The notes beneath the pieces are model-generated. The model was not told the DNA's origin. It searched no databases and was given only the letters and a program-made list of their open reading frames with translations. The position numbers and the translations under genes were made by a program. From Pseudoclavibacter chungangensis (GTDB lineage Bacteria; Actinomycetota; Actinomycetes; Actinomycetales; Microbacteriaceae), in the NCBI RefSeq assembly GCF_013410545.1, contig NZ_JACCFV010000001.1:2046001-2110000 (forward strand): a stretch of 64,000 bases of DNA, given 5' to 3'. How positions within the stretch are numbered: position 1 is the first letter of the stretch; the number at the start of each line of letters is the position of its first letter. Positions 1 to 9,479 of the stretch are shown piece after piece.

Positions 1-731
1 ACATAGGTGTAGGCGGCGAAGTGCGCCGTCACCAGCAGCACCACGACGACGAGGCCCGTGACCACGGCCGGACGCAGGAGCGGCCGGCTCGCGGAAATCG
101 CATGCGATGCACCGTCGCCGGCCGGTCGACGCAGCTTCGGCAACCCGAACAGCATCGCGAACGCGACCGCGAGCGCCAGCGCGGCGAGCGAACCGAAGGC
201 CACCCGCCAGCCGAACGCGTTGCCCACGAAGGTGCCCAGCGGCACGCCAAGCACCGAAGCGGACGCCACGCCGCTGACGGCGAACGAGACGGCGAGGGCG
301 GCATCACGCGGCGCGACGAGGCGGATGGCGACGGCCGACGCCAGGCCCCACACGACACCCATGCCGATGCCGAGGACGACTCGGGAGACCACGAGCACAC
401 CGAACCCGCCCGCGATCATGGTCAGCACGTTCCCGAGGGCGAGGACGAGCATGGCGGCCGCGAGCACCGTCCGGCGATCGAGGTCCCCGAGGAAGCGCGG
501 CGCGACCGGGGCGGTGACGGCGGAGGCGAGCCCCGTGACGGTCAGGCTCGTCCCCGCCGCCCCGGCGGAGATCCCGAGGCCGTCGGCCATCGGCGTGAGG
601 ACCCCGACCGGCAGCATCTCCGAGGTGACCACGATGAACGTCGCCAGCGTGACGACACCCACGGCCAGCCACTGCCGCGGGGTCGTCCGGTTCTCGTGGA
701 TCGAGGCAGAACGGGAATCAGCTGAGGTCAT
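1..731 (-). CDS. MFS transporter, DHA1-type (3' end outside window)
   Basis: The first about 243 residues of a drug:H+ antiporter-like major facilitator are present; the gene runs off the left edge. A short charged N-terminus is followed by hydrophobic helices. The loop after helix 2 carries a motif-A-like GDLDRRT, and the GIGMGVVWG stretch resembles the helix-4/5 motif of exporters. The ATG at 731 was chosen because the protein then begins just ahead of the first membrane helix. It is divergent from a LysR gene 96 bp away, the usual arrangement for a regulator controlling its exporter. The substrate cannot be told; arabinose-efflux (AraJ) and chloramphenicol-exporter (Cmx) relatives have this look. 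Confidence 0.85.
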   Translation of the reverse strand, partial: MTSADSRSASIHENRTTPRQWLAVGVVTLATFIVVTSEMLPVGVLTPMADGLGISAGAAGTSLTVTGLASAVTAPVAPRFLGDLDRRTVLAAAMLVLALGNVLTMIAGGFGVLVVSRVVLGIGMGVVWGLASAVAIRLVAPRDAALAVSFAVSGVASASVLGVPLGTFVGNAFGWRVAFGSLAALALAVAFAMLFGLPKLRRPAGDGASHAISASRPLLRPAVVTGLVVVVLLVTAHFAAYTY

Positions 732-780
732 GGATCCAAGCCCATCGCCCGACAGCGCTCGGAACAACAGCGATCTGCTC

Positions 781-811
781 ATCGATCGATGAGCACGACT
801 GATCGATCGAC
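781..811. promoter_or_regulatory. Candidate LysR operator (repeated ATCGATCGA palindromes)
   Basis: The divergent promoter holds a perfect 12-bp palindrome, CATCGATCGATG, and about 10 bp later a second GATCGATCGA block. Two phased half-sites near the start of a LysR gene are what the family usually binds (T-N11-A type sites). This is inference from position and symmetry only. Confidence 0.35.
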
Positions 812-827
812 GTGTACGCTCACACGC

Positions 828-1871
828 ATGGGCGGCGAGTACCCGACGATGCATCAGGCGAACATCCAACAGATCGAGTGCCTGATCACACTCGCCGACG
901 AGCTCCACTTCGGTCGCACCGCCGAGTGTCTGGGGTACTCGCAGTCCCGCGTCAGCCAGCTCGTCGCCGATCTCGAAGCGCGTGTGGGGGCGCGATTGGT
1001 CGAGCGCACGAGCCGCCGCGTCGCCCTCACCCGGGTCGGTGCGCAATTCGTGGACGAGGTCCGTCCTGCCTACCGTTCGCTCATGCGGACGTTCACCCGC
1101 GCACGCGAACGCGCGCTGCGCGGAGCGGTCGAAGAGCTGCGGATCGGGTTCACCGGCGTGATCTGCGAAGAGATCACGGGCGTCTTCCGCGCCCTGTACG
1201 AAGCGCACGGGATCGCGGTGCGCACCCACGACCTCCCGCTCGGCTCCCCCTTCGCCGCCGTGCTCGACGGCGAGGTCGATGCCGTGATCGCCGAGCTTCC
1301 CGTCCACGAACCCGAGCTGGTCGTCGGCTACCGCTTCCCACCCCAGGATCAACTCGTGGCGGTCGCGAGCGACCATCCCCTCGCGGCTCGGGACGCACTC
1401 GACGTCGAGGAACTCGCGGGTCTCGATCTGCTGCACCGGATCGGGGAGGCCCCGGACTACTGGAAGGCCGCCCGCACCCCACCGGCAACACCTCGCGGCG
1501 CGACGATCCACTCCACCATCGGGATCACCTCCATCCAGGAGGGCCTGGCACTCGCGGCCTCCGGGCGACAGGCACTGCTCACGTGTCGCCCCTTGGCCGA
1601 GCACCAGTCACGAACGGACCTTCGCTTCGTTCCCGTCCGTGGGCTCGAAGGCACAAGCCAGCTCGGTCTCGTCTGGCGCGGCGACTGCACGAGCCCCCAG
1701 CTGACCGCCCTGGCGCAATTGCTCGATGCCGACGACAGCGTCGATCGTCGGGCCGGCGCCCGGGTGGATCCGGTGCCGACCGAGCGCGAGCGGGCGACCC
1801 GCGCGCGGCGTGCCGGTCATCGGCCGCCCGCGTCACCGCACGTGGCCTCGACGTTCTCGACCGGGTCGTGA
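828..1871 (+). CDS. LysR family transcriptional regulator
   Basis: A 347-residue LysR protein. The winged HTH covers about residues 8-66 (the ECLITLADELHFGRTAECLG helix run followed by QSRVSQLVADLE), and a periplasmic-binding-protein-like effector domain follows. ATG 828 is used; ATG 849, in the same frame and nearer the usual LysR N-terminus, is an alternative. It probably controls the divergent MFS exporter. Its last about 18 residues lie beyond the effector fold, and this coding tail overlaps the 3' end of the convergent WYL regulator by 55 bp. Confidence 0.88.
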   Translation: MGGEYPTMHQANIQQIECLITLADELHFGRTAECLGYSQSRVSQLVADLEARVGARLVERTSRRVALTRVGAQFVDEVRPAYRSLMRTFTRARERALRGAVEELRIGFTGVICEEITGVFRALYEAHGIAVRTHDLPLGSPFAAVLDGEVDAVIAELPVHEPELVVGYRFPPQDQLVAVASDHPLAARDALDVEELAGLDLLHRIGEAPDYWKAARTPPATPRGATIHSTIGITSIQEGLALAASGRQALLTCRPLAEHQSRTDLRFVPVRGLEGTSQLGLVWRGDCTSPQLTALAQLLDADDSVDRRAGARVDPVPTERERATRARRAGHRPPASPHVASTFSTGS

Positions 1872-2869
1872 CGGGACGCGCCGGCCGTCCTGCCGGGGGT
1901 CCCGTCGCCGCCCCGATCGGTCGTCGCCACGGCGGCCGATGCCGCGAAGCTCGCCACGGCCTCGCGCCATGACGCGGGTTCGTCGACGGTGAAGGCGCAC
2001 TCGAGCCTGCTGAGGTGGAACAGGAGCCACTGCCAGGACTCGCATCGCAGCGTCACACGGGTGCGGCCCTCGTGGACCGCCTCGACGTCGATCGACTCGA
2101 AGGCCAGGGCCGCGACGACATGGTCGACGGGAGCCTCGACCGTGACGACGGCTTCGCGGGTCGAGCGCTTCGTGCCCGCTCTCACGAGATCGAGGGCCGT
2201 CTCGCTCGGCATCGGGCGCGGGCGGAACTCGGTCGTGCGCACGAACAACCCGGTCACGCGGTCCGTGCGGAACACCCGCCAGTCGTCCCGGTCCGAATCC
2301 CACGCGACGAGATACCAGCGCAGCAGGTGGTGCACCTGCGCGTGCGGTTCGACCCGCCGGTGCGACTCCCGATCACCACGGCGATAGTCGAACTCGATCT
2401 CCCGGTGTTCGTGGACGGCGGTGGCGATCCGCATGACGTCCGAGATGTCGACGGTCGGTGCCCGGAACGGCTCGACCTCGACCCCGCCCCGCACCGTGGC
2501 GGCGCGCGTCGCCAGGCGCGGCGGAAGCACCTGATCGAGCTTCCCATAGGCCCTCGTCATCGCCTCGCCGATGCTCCCGGGTCCCCCCGAATCGGCGCTC
2601 GCGCTCGCCGCGAGCACGAGCATGATCGCGACGACCTCGTCCTCGTCGAACATCAGCGGAGGAATGGCCCGTCCCGCGGCGAGCCCGTAGTGACCGCCCG
2701 GCCCGGGCGTGGCGGCGACGGGATAGCCGTACGCGCGGAGTCGGTCGATGTCGCGCCGCACCGTGCGCTCGCTCACGCCCAGCCGTTCGACGAGTTCGGC
2801 CCCCGTGAACCGCCGCTTGGTCTGCAGAAGGGCGAGCAGATCGAGCATCCGCCTCGTGACATCGGCCAT
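1817..2869 (-). CDS. YafY-type HTH/WYL-domain transcriptional regulator
   Basis: A 350-residue regulator. The N-terminal HTH_11 domain (about residues 1-55, with LGVSERTVRRDIDRL) is followed by a WYL domain (about 130-205) that contains the family signature as RWYLVAWD, then a C-terminal WCX-like extension. WYL domains sense ligands, often nucleotides or nucleic acids. ATG 2869 has GGGAG 10 nt upstream; an in-frame ATG at 2878 sits directly on that ribosome site and is less likely. It is divergent from the UvrA-like ATPase across 63 bp that contain a 16-bp palindrome, so it probably controls that gene. The C-terminal tail overlaps the LysR gene. Confidence 0.9.
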   Translation of the reverse strand: MADVTRRMLDLLALLQTKRRFTGAELVERLGVSERTVRRDIDRLRAYGYPVAATPGPGGHYGLAAGRAIPPLMFDEDEVVAIMLVLAASASADSGGPGSIGEAMTRAYGKLDQVLPPRLATRAATVRGGVEVEPFRAPTVDISDVMRIATAVHEHREIEFDYRRGDRESHRRVEPHAQVHHLLRWYLVAWDSDRDDWRVFRTDRVTGLFVRTTEFRPRPMPSETALDLVRAGTKRSTREAVVTVEAPVDHVVAALAFESIDVEAVHEGRTRVTLRCESWQWLLFHLSRLECAFTVDEPASWREAVASFAASAAVATTDRGGDGTPGRTAGASRHDPVENVEATCGDAGGR

Positions 2870-2898
2870 GCACGCCATGCTCCCATCGAATCCGGCCA

Positions 2899-2914
2899 GG
2901 ATCCGGCCGGATCC
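2899..2914. promoter_or_regulatory. 16-bp perfect palindrome in WYL/UvrA-like divergent promoter
   Basis: GGATCCGGCCGGATCC is self-complementary over all 16 bases and lies midway in the 63-bp gap between two divergent genes. It is the natural candidate operator for the WYL regulator. No binding motif is known to me for this subfamily. Confidence 0.45.
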
Positions 2915-2932
2915 CCGCATAGCGTCGGGACC

Positions 2933-5178
2933 ATGACCGAATCGACCATTCGTGTGCGTCACGCCGTGACCAACAACCTCGACCGACTCAATGTCGACAT
3001 CCGCCGGAACCGGCTCGTCGTCGTCGCCGGTGTCTCGGGCTCCGGGAAGTCCTCGCTCGTGTTCGACACGATCGCGGCCGAGGCCGGCGCCGAGCTCAAC
3101 GAGACCTACCCGCCGTTCACCCGCAACCGCTTGCCGAAGTGGACCCGGCCCGATGTCGGCAGCATCGACGGGCTCTCCCCCGTCATCGTCATCGACCAGC
3201 GGCGGCTCGGGGGGAACGCCCGTTCGACCGTCGGCACGATCACCGATGCGTGGACCTACCTGCGTCTCCTGTTCTCGCGACTCAGCGAGCCGTACGTCGG
3301 CGAGTCGACGGCGTTCTCCTTCAACGACCCATCGGGCATGTGCCCGAGCTGCTCGGGCATCGGTGATGTCGTCGCACCGGATGTGGGCACGTTCCTCGAC
3401 CTCGATCGTCGGCTCGACGAGGGCGCGATCCTGTTGCCGGGGTTCGGCGAGGGGCGGTACTGGTACCGGAAGTACGCCGACATCGGCGTCTTCGACGTCA
3501 CGACGCCGTTGCGCACCTGGCCACGGGCGCACCTCGACGCACTGCTCCACGGTGGGGAGTACGTGAACGCGCTGGGCGTCGAGGTCCCCAAGGACTACGA
3601 GGGTGTCGTCGAACGCTTCGAACGCATCTACCTGCGAACCGCCGACGACCTCTCCGAGCGCAAGCAGAAGACGATCGCCGCCTTCACCCACACGACGAGG
3701 TGCCCCGACTGCCTCGGTGAACGGCTGAACGAGGCCGCCCGGAACGCCACGGTGAACGGGCACACGATCGGGGATCTCGCGCACCTCGAGATCACCGAAC
3801 TCCGAGACGTCGTCGAACGGATCGACCGACCGCAGGTGCGCAGCGTCGTCGAGGCACTCCTCGCGCGACTCGACGCCATGAACGCCATCGGACTCGGGTA
3901 CCTGCATCTCGCCCGCGCGACCTCGTCGCTCTCCGGCGGTGAATCGCAACGCATCAAGGCGGTCAAACACCTCGGTTCGAGTCTGATCGAGATGCTCTAC
4001 GTATTCGACGAACCGACCGTCGGCCTCCACCCCCACGACGTCGACGCCATGGTCGACCTGCTCGTCCGTCTCCGTGATCGCGGGAACACCGTCCTCGTCG
4101 TCGAACACGATCCCGCGGTCATGGCCCGGGCCGACGAGATCATCGAGATCGGCCCCGGCCCGGGTCCCGCCGGCGGCCGCCTCGTCTTCCAGGGAAACTA
4201 CGACGAGCTGCTCGAATCCGACGGACCGACCGGCCGTGCGCTCCGTTCGCGGTTTCCCACGACCGCGGTGCCCCGGAATCCGTCCGGCGCGATGACGATC
4301 GCGAACGCGACGAGGAACAACCTCCGCGGCATCACGGTGGAGATCCCACGGACGGTGCTGACCGTGCTCACGGGGGTCGCGGGCTCGGGGAAGTCGAGCC
4401 TCGCGGCCGAAATCGTCGCCCGGTGCGGAGCGATCATGATCGACCAGCGTCCGGTCTCGGCGAATCGTCGATCGACGCCGATCACGTACACCGGTATCGC
4501 GCAGCCACTGCGGAAACACTTCTCGGCGCGCACCGGAGCGCCCGAGAGCCTCTTCGGCGCGAACGGCGACGGCGGCTGCCGACGTGCCGAGGGCTCGGCG
4601 TCGTCTACACCGATCTCGCGTTCATGGACGGGCAGGAGACGAGTTGCCCGAGCTGCGGCGGCACGCAGTTCAACGACGAGGCACGTGCGCACCTCGTCGA
4701 CGGACTGTCCATCGCCGACGTCGAGCGGCTCTCGATCACCGAGGCGATCGCGCGACTCGATGCTCCCGCGATCCGGTCGCGACTCGTGCACCTCGAGCGG
4801 GTCGGCCTCGGCTACCTCGCGCTCGGACAACCCCTCAATACGCTCTCGGGCGGCGAGGCACAGCGCGTGAAGATCGCCAAGGAACTGCGAGATGCCGACG
4901 AGCCGAGCGTCTACGTGCTCGACGAGCCGACGACGGGTCTCCACCCGAGCGACATCGCCCGCCTCGTGTCCGTACTCGACGACCTCGTCGAGCACGGACA
5001 CACCGTCGTCGTCATCGAGCACAACCTCGACGTGATCCGTCGCGCGGACTGGCTCATCGATCTCGGGCCGGGCCCCGGTCGTCACGGTGGACGCGTGCTG
5101 TACGCCGGCCGGGTCGACGGTATCGGCGACACGGCGACGGGGGACGCGCTGCGGGCGGACGCCGTGGCCCCCGTCTGA
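2933..5178 (+). pseudogene. UvrA-like ABC ATPase (UvrA2/DrrC-type), single-base frameshift
   Basis: A short UvrA paralogue of about 748 residues if the frame is restored; full UvrA is about 950. The first half has Walker A GVSGSGKSS (about residues 33-41), zinc-type CPSC and CPDC pairs, signature LSGGESQR and Walker B VFDEPTVGLH. The second half has Walker A GVAGSGKSS, a CPSCGG zinc pair, LSGGEAQR and VLDEPTTGLH. The reading frame breaks after ANGDGGC (about 4578-4581): the expected P-x-C continues in the next frame, which fits loss of one C from a CCC run. Without correction the product lacks the second signature and Walker B and should be inactive. Such paralogues are linked to resistance against DNA-binding drugs rather than general repair. 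A sequencing error remains possible. Confidence 0.85.
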
Positions 5179-5295
5179 CGCTCCCGAACCGTGTGACCGA
5201 CGGGCCGTCGCGCGACGGTCGACGCGCGCTCCGATGGGGCCACGGCGCTCAACGGGAACGCGGAGGAAGGGCGAGTCCGCTCGCCTCGGCGCTCC

Positions 5296-5877
5296 TCAGG
5301 CCGGCCGTTCTCGTGTGATGAGCTCGTGGGCGGTGGCGAGTGTGTGGATCGCGACGTCCGGAGCGACACGCACGAGGGCGAAGGCCGCCACGACCAGATC
5401 GGTCACGGCATCGGTCAGCCGGTCCGCGTCCGCAGCGGAGTCGTCGGCGAGGAATGCCCGAACGCCGTTGCCGATCGCGGCGTGCAGTTCGTTGCGGTAG
5501 TCGATGATCACCCGGGCGACGTCGCCGTCAGCGGCGAGTGGCGTGGCGGCGGCATTGACGAGGAGGCATCCGGGCGGACCCACCGCACGCGAGAACACGG
5601 CCCGGAGTCCGTCGAGGTAGTCCAGGATCGCTGCTCGGTCGACCGTCACCGACCGGAGCGGGCGCAACCGGGGGCGGACGACCTCGTCCAGATAGTTCTG
5701 AACGGCCGCATCGAAGAGTCCCCGTTTCGAGCCGAAGGTGTTGTAGATGCTCGACCGACTCAGCCCGGTCGCCCCCTCCAGCGTGGGAAGCGAGGCTCCG
5801 GCGTAGCCGTCACGCCAGAACACCTCGAGCGCCGAGCGCACCACCTCGTCCCGGTCGAAGGCCAGGGTTCGAACCAT
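5296..5877 (-). CDS. TetR/AcrR family regulator
   Basis: A 193-residue TetR protein with the N-terminal HTH (about residues 5-50, including TGLSRSSIYNTFGSK) and a ligand domain of the type seen in single-component repressors of membrane or redox proteins. ATG 5877 has GGAGG 8 nt upstream; an ATG at 5892 overlaps that ribosome site and is rejected. It is divergent from the DUF1304 gene, and the gap carries a long palindrome that should be its operator. TetR next to DUF1304 is a frequent pairing, which suggests direct control. Confidence 0.88.
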   Translation of the reverse strand: MVRTLAFDRDEVVRSALEVFWRDGYAGASLPTLEGATGLSRSSIYNTFGSKRGLFDAAVQNYLDEVVRPRLRPLRSVTVDRAAILDYLDGLRAVFSRAVGPPGCLLVNAAATPLAADGDVARVIIDYRNELHAAIGNGVRAFLADDSAADADRLTDAVTDLVVAAFALVRVAPDVAIHTLATAHELITRERPA

Positions 5878-5896
5878 GCCGAGCGCCTCCATTCCG

Positions 5897-5932
5897 TATC
5901 GTTCGGTTCAGTATATATTGAACTGATCGATA
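5897..5932. promoter_or_regulatory. TetR operator candidate: 36-bp imperfect palindrome
   Basis: The sequence reads outward symmetrically from TATATAT: inner arms GTTCA and TGAAC, outer arms TATCG and CGATA. It is AT-rich against its surroundings and lies where both divergent promoters must be, so bound TetR would block both genes. Confidence 0.65.
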
Positions 5933-5976
5933 CAGAACTGCATGCGGTCACCACCGCATCTCGAAAGGAATCCGCC

Positions 5977-6363
5977 ATGCTCATTGCCGGACTCGTCCTC
6001 GCGGGTCTCGCCGCGCTCGTCCACGTCTACATCTTCGTGCTCGAATCGTTGGCCTGGGCGGGTCCGCGCGCGCGGGCCACGTTCGGACACACGGCCGAGC
6101 AGGTGGAGGCGACGAGGGCGCTCGCGTTCAACCAGGGCTTCTACAACCTCTTCCTCGCCATCGCCGTCGTTCTCGGGATCGTGTTCGTCGCCGTCGGCCA
6201 GCTCGCGATCGGCGCGACCCTCGTGTTCGCCGGCGCCGGTTCGATGGCCGCCGCTGCGATCGTGCTGCTGCTTTCCAGCCCCGACAAGTCCGCCGCCGCG
6301 CTCAAGCAAGGACTCGTCCCGCTCCTGGGCGTCATCGCCCTCGCCCTCGGCCTCGTGCTCTGA
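5977..6363 (+). CDS. DUF1304 family small membrane protein
   Basis: A 128-residue protein with four hydrophobic helices and the DUF1304 signature stretch around HVYIFVLESLAW and FNQGFYNLFLA. An AAAGGAA ribosome site lies 6 nt before the ATG. The family is of unknown biochemical role and is commonly found next to TetR regulators and efflux genes. The divergent TetR and shared operator suggest that it is induced by a ligand. Confidence 0.85.
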   Translation: MLIAGLVLAGLAALVHVYIFVLESLAWAGPRARATFGHTAEQVEATRALAFNQGFYNLFLAIAVVLGIVFVAVGQLAIGATLVFAGAGSMAAAAIVLLLSSPDKSAAALKQGLVPLLGVIALALGLVL

Positions 6364-6591
6364 CCCCGACACGGGGCGAGCGGGACGAGCACCTCGGCAC
6401 GACTGCGTCCATCGACGCCCGGATTCCGTTCACCCGTCATCCCGGTGTCGACCGACCACCGACGACGTCGACACCGCCGGCGCGAAGCGCACCCTCTCTG
6501 AGACGGGCACCCGCCGCCCGTCAGCACACGCGCAACGGCTCCGGTCGGACGCGCGCGGCACGTACCACCGCGACCGGCGGCATCATCGTGA

Positions 6592-9477
6592 TCACCCCGA
6601 TCGACGCCGATCATCGACGCCGACAACCGCGTGGAGGACAGCCCTCATGGCGGGCGCCGCCGCGCACCACGAGAGCCCCTGATCGGCGCGTGACCCCATC
6701 GGGCACACGGAACCCGGGTGGCATTCGATGCGACACGAACGGGACCGGTGCGCGCTGCGCCTGCGCCACGAGACGCGGGCGCCCCGCTCGCTCATCCCGC
6801 GCTCACTCCACACGGCGACCGGTGGTCTCGCGGCGGCACCGTCGCCACGCTCGGGAACACCGTGCGCACTCGTCTCGCCGCCCTCCCCCGCCGAGCCGAT
6901 CGTGATGGTGCCGAGGAGGTCGGTGCGCAGCGGTGTCGTCCCCGCGGCGTCGAGCATCGCGAGCGCGGCGTCCGTCGGGTGTCCGTAGTCGTTCCCTGCG
7001 CCCGCCGAGACGACGCCGACGGTCGCCCCGATCGCCGCCGTGAGCGCCGCGGACTGATCGGCCGAGCCGTGATGCGACACCTTGAGGACGTCGGCCCCGA
7101 GCGCGACGGCGGAGTCGGCCAGGACGGCGTCCTGTTGCGGCTCGCCGAGATCGCCGAGCGCGACGAGCGACAGGCAGTCCGCGACACACGCCGAGGTCGG
7201 GTCGACCCGCACCGCGAGACTCGACGCGTTGCCCTCCCGCGCCGAGGGGCCACTCTCCGCCTTCGGCCAGAGGACGCGCCACGACGTGTCGCCGAACGCG
7301 AACGACGCACCCGCGGCGAGCGGCCGGACCACCGCGCCGTGGGACGCGAGTCGTGTGACGATGCCCTCGCTCGCCGCCTCACGGGTATCGGGCACCGCGA
7401 CCTCCGCGACGCGTCCCGCGAGCGAGTCCGCGGCGCCGACATGATCGTGATCGAAGTGCGAGAGCACGAGCAGATCGACCCGATCGACCCCGAACAGGTC
7501 GAGGCACCGATCGAGCAGCACGTCGTCCGCACCGGTGTCGATGAGCGCGATGCGCTCGGCCGCCCGGACGAGCAGGGCATCCCCCTGACCGACGTCGCAC
7601 GCCGCGAACCGCCACGTCGTCGGCCGCGACAGCCGCTCGTGCAGGCCGCCGCCGAGCGACAGGCCGCTCCACAGCACGAGGACGAGCACCGTGATGCCAC
7701 CGACGGCGAGCCGGAGTCGACGCAGCGGTGCCTCCCGCGCCCGCGTTCCCACGAGCGCGGCGACACCGAGCAGGAGCGCGGCGAACGACACCGCGCCGGC
7801 CACGCCCGGCAGCCACGGCCAGCTCGCCCCGGGCCACGACGCGACGGCGGTCGCGACCATGCCAATCCACTGCGCCGGGAGCCATGCGAGCCACAGCACC
7901 GGTGCCGCCACGGCCGGCGACGCACCCCCGACGAGGCACGCGAGCAGGCCGAGCACGGTCGCGATCGGCGCCGCCGGCGCGGCGAGCAGGTTCGCGACGA
8001 CCCCGTACACGGGCACGCTCGGCTCGAGCAGGAGCAGCACTGGCTGACAGCACAGCTGCGCCGCGACGGGCACCGCGATCGCGGCCGCGACGGGACGCGG
8101 CACGACCCGCGTGAGCCGTTCCGCGAGGGGCCCGGCCACGACGACGAGCCCCGCCGTCGCCGACACGGACAGCGCGAACCCGGCATCACGAGCGAGCCCC
8201 GGATCGACCGCGAGCAGCACGATGACGGCGAGCGCGAGCAGCGGCACGCCCGCCGGGCGACGGCCGAACGACCCCGCGGCGAGCACGACGGACGCCATGA
8301 CCGCCGCCCGCACGACACTGCCCTCCGGCGTGACGAGTAATACGAACACCGCGAGCGCGAGGGCAGCCGCCGCGACACGGATGCCACGTCGTACCCCGAG
8401 CGCGCGGCCGACGAGCAGGACCGCGGCGACGACGATCGCGCAATTGGAGCCGGACACCGCGGTGAGATGCGCGAGCGACGACGTCTTCATGTCCGCGTCC
8501 AGTGCCGTGGGCACGCCTCTCGTGTCGCCGACCGCGAGTCCCGGGAGCAGTGCACCGCCCACACCGGGCAGTGCACTCGCGGCCCCGACGAACCGGGTGC
8601 GCAGGGTGTCCGTCCCCGCGAGAAGCCCGCCGGGCGGTGCGCGCACCAAGGCCGTCGCGTCCGCGAACAGGAGCGCGGACACGTCGTCGCCGGGATCGGT
8701 CGCCCGCAGCCGTCCCTCGACCGCGACGGACGAGCCGATGCCCGGGGCACCCCCGTCCGCGTTCGGCTCGATCGTGCCGAAGACGAGGACGGGTGCCTCG
8801 ATCGGAACGGCGACATCGTCGACGATCAGGCGTGTGGTGCGCACCTCGAACCGCGCCTCGTCCCGGGGCCGTGTCCCGTCGCCCTCGGACGCCCCTTCCG
8901 CCGCGGTCCCGTCGAGCGCCGCCGGCGGGACGAGCCCCGTGATGACCCCCTCGATCCGGACCGTCCCCGCGTCCGCGGCCGCGAGCAGCACGGTCGGCCT
9001 CGTCCGGGCGGCGTCGAGGGCCGCCGCCGCGGCCACGAGCGCGACGACGGCGGCCACGAGACCGCCCACGGCCACGAGCTCCCGCACCGGGCGACGGAAC
9101 CGCGCACGCCCGCCCGTCCGGGCACCGTCGTCGTTCGGCGAGGCCCGTCTCGTCGCTCGACGGAACGCTCCGTCCCGATCTCGCCCCGCGCGACGGACGT
9201 GCATCACGACGACGAGTGCACTCGAACCGATCGCCGCGAAAGACGCGACGAGTGCGGCCGCTCCGGCCGCGTCCGATCGACCTGCCACGAGGAACGCCGT
9301 GAGCCAGGCCGCGACCGCGGGAGCGACGAGCCGGAGGTCGTGCACGGGCGTCCGTGGCCGCTGTCGCGCCGCCGCGTCCCCGGTACCGGCCGACGTCGGA
9401 CGCGCGTTCGCGAGGTGTCGGCGCGCCGCCCTCGCACCGGGTTCGTCGCGAGCTCCGACGTGCCGCATCGCGTGCAC
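6592..9477 (-). CDS. comEC: ComEC/Rec2 competence DNA channel protein
   Basis: A 961-residue polytopic protein. It has N-terminal membrane helices, an OB-like soluble region, a central Competence domain (HLTAVSGSNCAIV is the typical core motif), more helices, and a C-terminal metallo-beta-lactamase domain with HFDHDH at residues 674-679. In competent bacteria it translocates single-stranded DNA across the membrane. A GTG start 2 nt after the comEA stop gives translational coupling; an in-frame ATG follows 3 codons later. The domain normally ends near PVAVWSERG, but about 70 extra Arg/Ala-rich residues follow with no earlier stop. The neighbour holA, often found downstream in related genomes, is absent here. 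Confidence 0.92.
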   Translation of the reverse strand: MHAMRHVGARDEPGARAARRHLANARPTSAGTGDAAARQRPRTPVHDLRLVAPAVAAWLTAFLVAGRSDAAGAAALVASFAAIGSSALVVVMHVRRAGRDRDGAFRRATRRASPNDDGARTGGRARFRRPVRELVAVGGLVAAVVALVAAAAALDAARTRPTVLLAAADAGTVRIEGVITGLVPPAALDGTAAEGASEGDGTRPRDEARFEVRTTRLIVDDVAVPIEAPVLVFGTIEPNADGGAPGIGSSVAVEGRLRATDPGDDVSALLFADATALVRAPPGGLLAGTDTLRTRFVGAASALPGVGGALLPGLAVGDTRGVPTALDADMKTSSLAHLTAVSGSNCAIVVAAVLLVGRALGVRRGIRVAAAALALAVFVLLVTPEGSVVRAAVMASVVLAAGSFGRRPAGVPLLALAVIVLLAVDPGLARDAGFALSVSATAGLVVVAGPLAERLTRVVPRPVAAAIAVPVAAQLCCQPVLLLLEPSVPVYGVVANLLAAPAAPIATVLGLLACLVGGASPAVAAPVLWLAWLPAQWIGMVATAVASWPGASWPWLPGVAGAVSFAALLLGVAALVGTRAREAPLRRLRLAVGGITVLVLVLWSGLSLGGGLHERLSRPTTWRFAACDVGQGDALLVRAAERIALIDTGADDVLLDRCLDLFGVDRVDLLVLSHFDHDHVGAADSLAGRVAEVAVPDTREAASEGIVTRLASHGAVVRPLAAGASFAFGDTSWRVLWPKAESGPSAREGNASSLAVRVDPTSACVADCLSLVALGDLGEPQQDAVLADSAVALGADVLKVSHHGSADQSAALTAAIGATVGVVSAGAGNDYGHPTDAALAMLDAAGTTPLRTDLLGTITIGSAGEGGETSAHGVPERGDGAAARPPVAVWSERGMSERGARVSWRRRSAHRSRSCRIECHPGSVCPMGSRADQGLSWCAAAPAMRAVLHAVVGVDDRRRSG

Positions 9478-9479
9478 GG

